From Pedobacter segetis (GTDB lineage: Bacteria; Bacteroidota; Bacteroidia; Sphingobacteriales; Sphingobacteriaceae): a stretch of 64,000 nt of DNA. Numbering within the stretch: position 1 is the first letter of the stretch; the number at the start of each line of letters is the position of its first letter. The DNA is taken from the NCBI RefSeq assembly GCF_016623585.1, contig NZ_JAEHFY010000003.1, positions 124,001 to 188,000 of the forward strand. The letters are read 5' to 3'. Of the stretch, positions 44,000 through 52,105 are shown one piece after another. The notes under the pieces were generated by a model. The model had not been told where the DNA came from. It saw only the letters and a program-made list of their open reading frames with translations, and ran no database searches. The position numbers and the translations under genes are program-made.

Positions 44000-45721
44000 T
44001 TAGATCATTTCTTTTTCCAAATTGAGTTTGCTGTTTTTGTAACTGTAAGTAAAATAGATTACCAGGCCAACCACTAACCATATCAAAAACCTTAGCCAAT
44101 TGGTATAGCCCAATTCTGTCATCAAATAAGAACAACTTAACAAGCCTAAGACCGGTATTAGCGATAAATTTTTGGTAAAAGAGAAGTAGGTGATCAATAC
44201 CAATAAAATTAAAAACAGGTATAAAGGCAATCTTTCCCTCACTGTTTCCCAACCGTGGCTAAAATCAAAAACCTGTATAAGGGGTTTATAAAAGAAAATT
44301 AAACCAACAGCTACCAATACGGGAACTATGAATTTGCCATTGATGTATGGCATTTTAAAGCGTTTTTTCCCGATATTTTCTTCGGTATCTTTTGGCAATA
44401 ATAAAACCCCACTGCAAACCAAAACAAAGGCAAATAATGTCCCTATGCTGGTTAGATCCGTAACCTCGGTAAGGTTCATGAACAGTGCAGGTATTGCCAC
44501 TACAAAACCTGTTACGATAGTAGAAAATGAAGGCGTTTTATATTTGGGATGGATTTTTGAAAATACTCTTGGTAATAGTCCGTCGCGGCTCATGCTCATC
44601 CAGATACGTGGTTGGCCCATCTGAAAGATCAATAAAACACTTGCTGTTGCAATTACCGCACTGATAGAAATTACATAACTGATTTTATTTAACCCAACCC
44701 TTTCAAACACAAAAGCCAATGGATCGGAAACCGCCAATTCGCTGTAATTAACCATCCCGGTTAAAACCAAGGCAACTAAAATATATAATACCGTACAAAT
44801 GATCAATGAATAGATCATCCCTCGTGGTAAATCTTTTTGCGGGTTTTCACATTCTTCTGCGGTTGTAGAAATTGCATCGAAACCTATATAAGCAAAGAAA
44901 ACTCCCGAAACACCTTTCATCATCCCAGAAAAACCGTTTGGTAAAAACGGGTGCCAATTTGCTGGGGTAACGTAAAAGAAGCCAATCACAATTACCGCTA
45001 AAACCACGCAAATTTTTAGTACAACCATGGCATTAGTTGCTCTTTTAGTTTCCCTGATGCCAATATAAACTAAATAAGTGATGATAAATACGATTAATAA
45101 GGCAGGGAAATCGGCAATTAATCTAACACCCCCAATTGATGGTGCGGTTGCCCAAGCTTCTGCGGCATATTTTGTATTAGAGCTTAAACTTTCTACCGCC
45201 CCACCTGATGCCACCAATTGCGCCACTTGCTCATTAGCTTTGTAAGCAGAAAAATAATCCATGGTAACATAGGCGGGCAAATGGATGTTGAAACCTTTTA
45301 ACAGGTTTACAAAATAACCGCTCCAAGATATGGCAACGGCAATGTTTCCGATGGCATATTCCATCAATAGATCCCAACCGATGATCCATGCCACCAATTC
45401 GCCAAAAGAGGCATAAGCATAGGTATAAGCACTACCAGAAACTGGGATCCTAGAGGCAAACTCGGCATAGCAAAGTGCAGAAAAGCCACAGGTAATGGCT
45501 GTTATCACAAATAAAATACTTACTCCTGGGCCTCCGTTAAAAGATGCTTGGCCAATAGTAGAGAAAATGCCCGCACCAATTACGGCGGCAATTCCCATCA
45601 TGGTTAAATCTTTAACGTTCAATACTTTATTTAGGCTAGCGTGTTCACCATCGCCATAACCTTCTTTGGTATCATTTAATATTTTGGCAATGGTTTTTTT
45701 TCTGAATATTCCTTTTTGCAT
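44000..45721 (-). CDS. APC-superfamily amino-acid permease
   Basis: The 573-residue protein has 12-13 membrane helices. It has the APC signatures VIGAGIFSTIGQ (helix 1 unwound GxG region) and GFDAISTTAEECENPQKDLPRG (helix 6 and following loop), and resembles the cationic-amino-acid (CAT/YfnA) branch. It imports amino acids by proton symport or exchange. A periplasmic loop after helix 3 of about 65 residues is longer than usual. A terminator follows at 43903. The upstream region has no clear promoter box. Confidence 0.9.
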   Translation of the reverse strand: MQKGIFRKKTIAKILNDTKEGYGDGEHASLNKVLNVKDLTMMGIAAVIGAGIFSTIGQASFNGGPGVSILFVITAITCGFSALCYAEFASRIPVSGSAYTYAYASFGELVAWIIGWDLLMEYAIGNIAVAISWSGYFVNLLKGFNIHLPAYVTMDYFSAYKANEQVAQLVASGGAVESLSSNTKYAAEAWATAPSIGGVRLIADFPALLIVFIITYLVYIGIRETKRATNAMVVLKICVVLAVIVIGFFYVTPANWHPFLPNGFSGMMKGVSGVFFAYIGFDAISTTAEECENPQKDLPRGMIYSLIICTVLYILVALVLTGMVNYSELAVSDPLAFVFERVGLNKISYVISISAVIATASVLLIFQMGQPRIWMSMSRDGLLPRVFSKIHPKYKTPSFSTIVTGFVVAIPALFMNLTEVTDLTSIGTLFAFVLVCSGVLLLPKDTEENIGKKRFKMPYINGKFIVPVLVAVGLIFFYKPLIQVFDFSHGWETVRERLPLYLFLILLVLITYFSFTKNLSLIPVLGLLSCSYLMTELGYTNWLRFLIWLVVGLVIYFTYSYKNSKLNLEKEMI

Positions 45722-45801
45722 CTATTTTATTTATCGCTTTTAACAGCTTGATCAATTGATAATCTGAATTTGATAATTCTTTATCGTAAACCTTAGTTTT
45801 G

Positions 45802-46093
45802 GGGCGTTTTAACACTCCACCAACTGGCGGCTATTTTTTTGTTTTATTCTTCGGCATCCTCTTCGACTTCCTCTTCGACTTCCTCTTCGACTTCGCTCAG
45901 AGTGACATTGCTCAGAGTGACATTGCTCAGAGTGGCATTGCTCAGAGTGGCATTGCTCAGAGTGACATTGCTCAGAGTGGCATTGCTCAGAGTTGCAATT
46001 ACCAGAGTTGCAATTCCCAGAGTGAAAATGCTCAGAAAGACAAAAAAGCAAGCCCAACTACTGGCGGGGGATGCCGCTCTAATCGTTAACGAT
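45802..46093 (+). repeat. Interspersed element copy D (long form with arrays)
   Basis: This 292-bp copy starts GGGCGTTTTAACACTCCACC, continues GGCGGCTATTTTTTTG and ends GGATGCC…ATCGTTAACGAT (46082-46093), so both ends match copies B and C. Its interior has three 12-bp units of CTCTTCGACTTC (45859-45894) and ten 15-bp units (45895-46044). Three frames stay open across it because of the 15-bp period. It fills most of the 517-base gap between the permease and LTA-synthase-like genes, in which I see no gene. Confidence 0.75.
45895..46044 (+). repeat. 15-bp tandem array, ten units
   Basis: Ten consecutive units start every 15 bases from 45895 with consensus GCTCAGAGTGRCATT. The first seven are nearly identical and the last three are increasingly diverged. 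The same unit makes the five-unit array at 4798-4872. Confidence 0.9.
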
Positions 46094-46238
46094 CTACAAT
46101 GTAGATATAGCCCTGATTAATCTTTTTTATAGCCACGTTAATTATCGAACTCAAGTTTATAGATAAATCTTAAACAAGCTCAAAATCAAACTTAAAAAAT
46201 TATCAGCCAAAAAATGGCTTAAATTAAAAAAACCTAAT

Positions 46239-48155
46239 TTATTTACCGTAAAGATGATTTTTATAGAGGTAACTTGCGGTTTGGTAAAAAGCTATCGCTT
46301 CTTCTTTCAGTTTTTTATCTACTTTTTCTGGTATTTGATCGGTATTGGGCATAATTTTAAATTGCTGCACCTTTTTTTGTGGTGATAATACCAATAAATG
46401 CCCATTCCTTATAAAGCCCAACTTTTCGTAAGTGCTTATAAAAGCCCATTCCTCATCGGGTTTAACCCTAAAAATATCCCTACCAAAAAATTTAGAGTTG
46501 TAGTTTACCTTTAACATCCCTAAAATTGTGGGTACCAGATCCATTTGCCCGGTTAGTTTAGTATAAACTTGAGGTTTAACTATTTTGGGGGCATAAATAA
46601 TTGCAGGAATATGGTACCTATAAGCAGGAAGCTCGGTTTTACCGGCACTAGAGGCACAATGATCGGCCACAATAACAAAAATGGTGTTATTAAACCAAGG
46701 TTTGGAAGCCGCTTCTCTTAAAAATTTCCCAATGGCATAATCGGTGTATTTTACCGCTCCCTCTTGGCTGGTATGCGATGGAATATCAATCCTACCGTTA
46801 GGATAAGTAAACGGGCGATGGTTAGAAACCGTCATGATGTGCGTAAAAAACGGGTTTCCAGATTGATAATCCTTATCTAGTTGCTTTATTGAAAGCGTAA
46901 ATAAATCTTCATCGGCAACGCCCCAAATGTTTTCATAATGGATGTCTTTTTTATCGGTAATGGCAGTTCTATCAATAACTTGGTAACCATTATTGCCAAA
47001 GAAATAGTTCATGTTATCAAAATAACCATAGCCGCCATAAATAAATTGAGGGATATAATTCCGTTTCTTTAATAGATTACCGATGGTAAAAAGGTTTTCG
47101 TTATTGGGTCTTTTAACGATGGATTGGCCGGGAGTTGGTAGAATTGATAAAGAAAGTGCTTCTAAACCACGTACCGTTCTGGTGCCAGAAGCGTAAAGAT
47201 TACTGAATAATAAACCGTTTTTCCCCAAACTATCCAGATTTGGGGTAAGCCCTTGCGTATTGCCATAAACGCCCAAATAATCTGCACTTAAACTTTCTAC
47301 GCTTATCAAAACTACGTTATATCTTTTTTCGGTGCCGTTATAAGAAATCTTTCTTTCGATGCTATTTGCTTTATCAACAAAAGCTACGCTATCTCTCCCT
47401 AATAAATCCCTTACTATTTTAAAAGCCTTATCTTGATCAATGGTGGCGTAAAATTTATTATAATCAAGTTCGTTGTTCCAAAAAGCAGCACCAAACTCGT
47501 ACAAACCATCACCGGCCAGCTCAACCGCAAACTGGTTATCGCTAAACTCTTTCCCTTTGTTGCCCACAAAAAACCAAGAAAGGATAGGGATACAAAGCAA
47601 GGGAACCGCTATTAAAGTTCTTTTGCCAAAGCGAAGATTGCTTTTTAGGGATGCTTTAATGCTGTTTTTTATCAGAAAGAATGCTGCAATGGCTATTAAA
47701 AATACAACAATGATGATTTTTACAACAGGATAAGATTCCCAAATATTACCGATAACTTCTGTGGTATAAACCAGGTAATCTACCGCTATAAAGTTGAAAC
47801 GGGTAGAAAACTCTTCCCAAAACACCCACTCGGCAACAATATTGAAAAGCAATAAAAAGGTAACTATTAAAAAATAGCTATATAATAAAAAGCGATGCCA
47901 TTGTTTTTTATACAATTTATTGGGAACAAGCCATATATAAAGAACCAAAGGGATGCAAAAATATCCCGCTAATACGGTATCGTAAAATAAACCAATAAAA
48001 TAAACCCCAATGATGTTTATAAATGTCCAATCAAAACCTGCTGCCGATTTGATCAACAAAGCGGTTCTGGTAATGAATGCTAAAGAAATGATGATCAGAT
48101 AAAGGAGGAAAACTGGGCCAAATCTTTTGGCAAAAATTTTTTGAAAAAAAGACAT
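46239..48155 (-). CDS. LTA synthase-like membrane phosphotransferase/sulfatase-fold protein
   Basis: The 638-residue protein has five N-terminal membrane helices (to about residue 200) and a C-terminal extracytoplasmic alkaline-phosphatase-superfamily domain. It has VVLISVESLSADY (metal-binding Glu), the nucleophile Thr in YASGTRTVRG, and VIVADHC near the C-terminus. This is the layout of lipoteichoic acid synthases. In Gram-negative bacteria such proteins transfer phosphoglycerol or phosphoethanolamine to glycans or lipids. There is no formylglycine Cys motif, so it is not a true sulfatase. The natural substrate is unknown. Confidence 0.88.
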   Translation of the reverse strand: MSFFQKIFAKRFGPVFLLYLIIISLAFITRTALLIKSAAGFDWTFINIIGVYFIGLFYDTVLAGYFCIPLVLYIWLVPNKLYKKQWHRFLLYSYFLIVTFLLLFNIVAEWVFWEEFSTRFNFIAVDYLVYTTEVIGNIWESYPVVKIIIVVFLIAIAAFFLIKNSIKASLKSNLRFGKRTLIAVPLLCIPILSWFFVGNKGKEFSDNQFAVELAGDGLYEFGAAFWNNELDYNKFYATIDQDKAFKIVRDLLGRDSVAFVDKANSIERKISYNGTEKRYNVVLISVESLSADYLGVYGNTQGLTPNLDSLGKNGLLFSNLYASGTRTVRGLEALSLSILPTPGQSIVKRPNNENLFTIGNLLKKRNYIPQFIYGGYGYFDNMNYFFGNNGYQVIDRTAITDKKDIHYENIWGVADEDLFTLSIKQLDKDYQSGNPFFTHIMTVSNHRPFTYPNGRIDIPSHTSQEGAVKYTDYAIGKFLREAASKPWFNNTIFVIVADHCASSAGKTELPAYRYHIPAIIYAPKIVKPQVYTKLTGQMDLVPTILGMLKVNYNSKFFGRDIFRVKPDEEWAFISTYEKLGFIRNGHLLVLSPQKKVQQFKIMPNTDQIPEKVDKKLKEEAIAFYQTASYLYKNHLYGK

Positions 48156-48237
48156 CTAAAATTTTAGTTTGTGATAATAAACGAAGTTAATGTAAATCCG
48201 TTTGTGATTTTAATGATATTTAGAATATTAACGTAAT

Positions 48238-48633
48238 TTAATATATCTCTGTAAAAAGTTGTGATTTATTATCCATCATAAATAAAAAAGGTAAAATCAG
48301 AACAATAGAAATAAAGTTAAGATCATATTTAAAATCAATATAGATCGATGAAATACAGACTAATAGAATAGCTGCGATAATAAGTAGTAATTCTTTATCT
48401 GTTTTCTTAAACCCAATTTGGATTTCCTTGTTTAAAAACCAATTCTCTTTTAAAGTTAGTTGTTCTGATCCAAAGCAGCTTTCAATAGCTATTTGATGTG
48501 AGTTTTCTGGTAAATCTATTTTAAATCCCTCGCCGTTTCCCAGATTAAAAACAAAGCGATCATCAATAGTTACGTTTACAATTTTGAAACTACCAAAAAA
48601 CTGTTTTTTTCGTTTGACAATCAGCTGTGCCAT
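48238..48633 (-). CDS. Hypothetical protein with two C-terminal membrane helices
   Basis: The 131-residue protein has a beta-rich N-terminal ~75 residues (LIVKRKKQFFGSFKIVNVTIDD, GEGFKIDLPENSHQIAIES) and two helices at about 80-97 and 103-122. The N-terminal pattern resembles a PEGA-like or other small surface-stabilising fold, but I do not assign it. It sits 35 bases before the SulP gene stop on the same strand, and may share its transcript. Confidence 0.65.
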   Translation of the reverse strand: MAQLIVKRKKQFFGSFKIVNVTIDDRFVFNLGNGEGFKIDLPENSHQIAIESCFGSEQLTLKENWFLNKEIQIGFKKTDKELLLIIAAILLVCISSIYIDFKYDLNFISIVLILPFLFMMDNKSQLFTEIY

Positions 48634-48668
48634 AATTTAAAGGTAAAAATTTTTCATCAATCAAAAAA

Positions 48669-50207
48669 TCAAACCCTATCCACCGCCACTTTATAAGTTG
48701 GGTCTTCTAAGATATTTACATCAATAACATCACTGGCGTTGTGCAAAAGTTGTTTGCAATCATCGCTTAGATGTCTCAAATGAAGTTTTTTTCCTGCCAA
48801 TTTATACCTATCTGTTAGTTTATTCAAGGCATCAATCCCCGACATATCGGCCACTCTACTATCGCTGAAATCTATAATTACTTCATTTGGGTCATTTACT
48901 ATATCAAATTTTTCGTTAAATGCCGTTACAGACCCAAAAAATAGTGGCCCATAAATTTCATAATGTTTGATGCCATTCTCATCTATATATTTTCTAGCCC
49001 TGATGCGTTTGGCACTTTCCCAAGCGAATACCAATGCAGATATAATGATACCTATTAAAACGGCCAAAGCTAGATTGTGGAGCCAAATGGTAATTGCTGC
49101 AACTAATATCCCAATAAAAATATCTTGTTTCGGCATTTTATTGATGATCCTAAAGCTGATCCATTCAAATGTGCCAATTGCGACCATGATCATTACGCCA
49201 GTTAAAGCGGCCATGGGTAACAAACCAATTATAGGGGCACCAAAAAGTATGATCATCAGGATGGTGATAGAAGCAACTATTCCAGACAATCTGGCTCTTG
49301 CCCCGGCAGATAAATTAACCAAGGTTTGGGCAATCATAGGGCAACCACCCATTCCAGAAAAGAAACCGTTCAAAATATTGGCGCTTCCTTGGGCAATGCA
49401 TTCCCTGTTTCCGTTTCCACGTGTTGCCGTCATTTCATCAACTAAATTTAACGTCAATAAGCCTTCGGTAAGGCCAACACCTGCCATTATGAAAGAATAA
49501 GGCAATATAATTTCTAAAGTTTTAAAACCTAAGGGAATGTTTGGGATGTGAAACGGAGGAAAACCACCGCTAACAGAAGCAATATCGCTAACTGTTTTTG
49601 TATCGATGTTAAACCCTAAAACAATTAAAAACACGGTAATAATAGCAACCAAAGAAGGGGGAACCGCCTTACTTATTTTTGGGAATATAAAAACAATGGC
49701 AATTGTTAAGGCTACCAAACCTGCCATAATCAATAATGGTTGCCCAGTTAACCAGGTTACCTCTCCATTTACAACCGTTTTAAATTGCTCTATTTGAGCC
49801 ATAAATATAATGATAGCCAAGCCGTTAACAAAACCGTACATAACCGGTTGAGGCACTAATCTTATAAATTTACCAAATTTAAAAATCCCTACCAAAAGCT
49901 GCACAACACCTGCTAAAGCAACTGCTGCAAAAACATATTCAATCCCATTAGATTTCATCAAAGCAATTAAAACCACTACGGTTGCACCTGCGCCTCCAGA
50001 AACCAATCCTGGTCTGCCACCTAAAACAGAAGTTACCAAACCCATAATAAAAGCGGCGTAAAGCCCAACCAGTGGTGGGAAACCAGCCAATATTGCAAAA
50101 GAAAGGGATTCTGGCATCATCGTCATGGCTACGGTAATACCTGCCAAAATCTCTACTTTGTAATCTATCTTCTGCTCGAAATTGAATAAGTTAAGTATGG
50201 CTTTCAT
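48669..50207 (-). CDS. SulP-family anion transporter with STAS domain
   Basis: The start is the ATG at 50207 (512 residues, MKAILNLFNFEQKIDYK). Twenty upstream in-frame residues after an earlier ATG do not look like the family. There are about 12-14 membrane helices with the SulP signatures VAMTMMPESLSFAILAGFPP and GLVSGGAGATVV, and a C-terminal STAS domain (about residues 395-505, IDFSDSRVADMSGIDALNKL). SulP proteins carry sulfate, bicarbonate or other anions; specificity is not readable. It is not adjacent to sulfate-assimilation or carbonic-anhydrase genes. The PUL sulfatase lies 10 kb away and any link is speculative. Confidence 0.9.
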   Translation of the reverse strand: MKAILNLFNFEQKIDYKVEILAGITVAMTMMPESLSFAILAGFPPLVGLYAAFIMGLVTSVLGGRPGLVSGGAGATVVVLIALMKSNGIEYVFAAVALAGVVQLLVGIFKFGKFIRLVPQPVMYGFVNGLAIIIFMAQIEQFKTVVNGEVTWLTGQPLLIMAGLVALTIAIVFIFPKISKAVPPSLVAIITVFLIVLGFNIDTKTVSDIASVSGGFPPFHIPNIPLGFKTLEIILPYSFIMAGVGLTEGLLTLNLVDEMTATRGNGNRECIAQGSANILNGFFSGMGGCPMIAQTLVNLSAGARARLSGIVASITILMIILFGAPIIGLLPMAALTGVMIMVAIGTFEWISFRIINKMPKQDIFIGILVAAITIWLHNLALAVLIGIIISALVFAWESAKRIRARKYIDENGIKHYEIYGPLFFGSVTAFNEKFDIVNDPNEVIIDFSDSRVADMSGIDALNKLTDRYKLAGKKLHLRHLSDDCKQLLHNASDVIDVNILEDPTYKVAVDRV

Positions 50208-50721
50208 TAAAATGTTTTTGCGGTTTTCAAAAGTTGCGAAGCTAAGGTTATTAGATCTGGGATGCAAGTTGGCTTTTTAGTTCATTAGGGATTAATTTAT
50301 TTGATGATTTTCTGATCTGGTAAAAACAGAAACTGCTCTGTTAAGTTGATGGCACATTACACAAAGCTAAAGGCAATAAAGAACCTTTAACCGAAAAACC
50401 ATGTAGAAAAAGTTGGAGCCTCGATAGAAAATGCTTACCATAAATATAAAGTTTTCAAGAAAAAAATCATCTACATAGTTTCTATCGTTCAATTTAAAAG
50501 GGCGTGATGATGTTTTTATCCTTTTTTGCGAGAAAGTAAAAAATTGGGTTTGTGCCTATTTTTTTGCATTAAATTTATAATAAAATAATCTATCTATTTA
50601 ATAAGAATGTCTATTAATGCAATGCTTTTTTTGGTTTAGATTTGACAAAAGCAATGGTTTTAATTTACTTAAAATCATTGTTTTAATTAACCAATTACCA
50701 AACCAAATTATTTCCAAAAAA
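50208..50721. other. 514-base gap with interleaved inverted repeats
   Basis: No gene is supported in this divergent promoter region between the SulP gene and the first PUL gene. It contains two interleaved complementary pairs, 50401-50407 with 50470-50476 and 50422-50430 with 50479-50487, and the motif TCATTGTTTTAATT at 50675-50688 that recurs before the hybrid regulator gene. Confidence 0.5.
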
Positions 50722-51804
50722 ATGAAAAGAAAAAAAATCTTTGGGCTGTCTTCATTGCTGCTAATTGCCATGAGTTTTACCCAATGCACCAAATCACAGG
50801 AAGAAGTTGCTGTAACAAAAAGTGGAAGTGGGGATGTGGCTGTTGTAAAAACGGATGCCAATGCCACTAAAATTTTTCCGGGGCAGGTATGGAATGACAT
50901 CTACGGGAAAGCAATTGTGGCAACCGGGGGTGGTATTTATTATGAAAACGGATTTTACCACTGGTACGGAGAGGCAAAAAAGGCCGGTAGCTCTCCTGGT
51001 AAAGGTGGTATAGATGCAGGCATGCACTGTTATCGTTCTAGGGATCTGATCAACTGGAACGATTTTGGCGTAGTGCTTCCACTGTCTTCCGATCCTAATA
51101 GCGATATTGCCGACGGGTGTATTTTTCAACGCCCTAAAGTGGTAAAAAACAACAGCACAGGCAAATACGTTGCGTTTTTTAAACTTTATTTAAAAGGAGA
51201 AGGTTATACCAGAACTTTTTTGGGTATAGCAACGGCAACTTCGCCAACAGGCCCCTTTACCTATGTTAAAAAGGTACTTGCTACATCTAATAAGGGCTCT
51301 GGTGATTTTACCATGTTTAAAGATACCAACGGAGATTTGTACCATATCGCCGTACGCAGATCTGATCGTAAACTGGTAAAAGCAAAAATGAGTAGCGATT
51401 ACATGACCCCTGGAACTTATTCAGAAATGACGGGCGTACAAACTAACACCGAAGGGCCAGCTATTTTTTATAAATCTGGCGTTTACCATTTATTGGGTTC
51501 TGGATCTAACGGTTGGGATTCAACGGCACCAAGATATTTTACAAGTTCAAGTCTTGGCGGCCCATGGACTTCGCAATCTAACCCTTGCACTGGTACAAAC
51601 CCTATCAATGGCGTAGGAAGCGATTTAACTTGGGGAGGCCAGTCAACCTTTATATTCCCGATAGAAGGGCATGAAAACCAATATGTTGCCATGTTTGATA
51701 TTTGGGTGCCAGAACGCAGGTATATTTGGCTTCCATTTAGGGTAGATAATCAAAAGATGCACATCGCCTGGCAAAATAGCTGGGACCTTACCTGGTATCC
51801 TTAA
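50722..51804 (+). CDS. GH43-type lipoprotein, exo-beta-1,3-galactanase-like (copy 1)
   Basis: The start is the ATG at 50722 (360 residues), which gives a proper lipoprotein signal with lipobox SFTQC (Cys22). The rest is a five-bladed propeller of family GH43, closest to the exo-beta-1,3-galactanase group (GH43_24). It has GIYYENGFYHWYGE (Glu84), IFQRPKVV, TEGPAIFY (Glu244, probable acid) and GGQSTFIF (Gln307). Galactanases of this group are known to use a Gln where other GH43 have a catalytic-base Asp, and Gln307 fits. Where copy 2 has NAHSAG this protein has VATGGG, losing a His near the sugar site. It is probably surface- or periplasm-anchored. A terminator follows. Confidence 0.82.
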   Translation: MKRKKIFGLSSLLLIAMSFTQCTKSQEEVAVTKSGSGDVAVVKTDANATKIFPGQVWNDIYGKAIVATGGGIYYENGFYHWYGEAKKAGSSPGKGGIDAGMHCYRSRDLINWNDFGVVLPLSSDPNSDIADGCIFQRPKVVKNNSTGKYVAFFKLYLKGEGYTRTFLGIATATSPTGPFTYVKKVLATSNKGSGDFTMFKDTNGDLYHIAVRRSDRKLVKAKMSSDYMTPGTYSEMTGVQTNTEGPAIFYKSGVYHLLGSGSNGWDSTAPRYFTSSSLGGPWTSQSNPCTGTNPINGVGSDLTWGGQSTFIFPIEGHENQYVAMFDIWVPERRYIWLPFRVDNQKMHIAWQNSWDLTWYP

Positions 51805-51844
51805 TAGTTACTTGTTTCATCTGGTAAAGAAACTGTTTAATTTA

Positions 51845-51878
51845 AAACTGCCTCTATAAATTAGTAGGCAGTTTTTTT
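51845..51878 (+). terminator. Terminator after the first GH43 gene
   Basis: Arms AAACTGCCT (51845-51853) and AGGCAGTTT (51866-51874) pair perfectly and are followed by TTTTATTTTAT. Confidence 0.8.
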
Positions 51879-51894
51879 ATTTTATAGATATTAA

Positions 51895-51970
51895 TAGCGG
51901 CGATTTAGCAAAGCTGATAAGCAACAGTTCTTAAGCGTTTTAATACAGATTGGGAGCTTTGCTACCGCTA
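51895..51970 (+). promoter_or_regulatory. Long bulged hairpin upstream of the hybrid regulator gene
   Basis: Outer arms TAGCGG (51895-51900) and CCGCTA (51965-51970) and inner arms TAGCAAAGCT (51906-51915) and AGCTTTGCTA (51955-51964) form a bulged stem of 16 paired bases around a 39-base loop. It lies 135 bases before the regulator start, past the terminator of the previous gene. It could be a leader-RNA structure or an operator. The rest of the 301-base gap shows only the TCATTGTTTTAATT motif at 52080. Confidence 0.4.
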
Positions 51971-52105
51971 AGTTTCTTGTTTTTCTTTCCAGATTATTTT
52001 AAAATGTTTTAACTAATCAATTTTGTGTTTTAAAGATGTTTATTGCCGTTAAAGGATATTCTTTTTTGATTTAATGAACTCATTGTTTTAATTTGGAGAA
52101 GAAAA

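Noticed and set aside
45799-46120. Several overlapping open frames rich in Ser/Gln or Leu/Arg/Val repeats
   Set aside because: They are produced by the 15-bp array, whose period keeps frames open on both strands; no start signal or family match supports a protein.
46239-48155. True sulfatase assignment for the membrane phosphatase-fold protein
   Set aside because: It lacks the C/S-x-P-S-R formylglycine motif and has the Thr nucleophile and five helices of LTA synthases.
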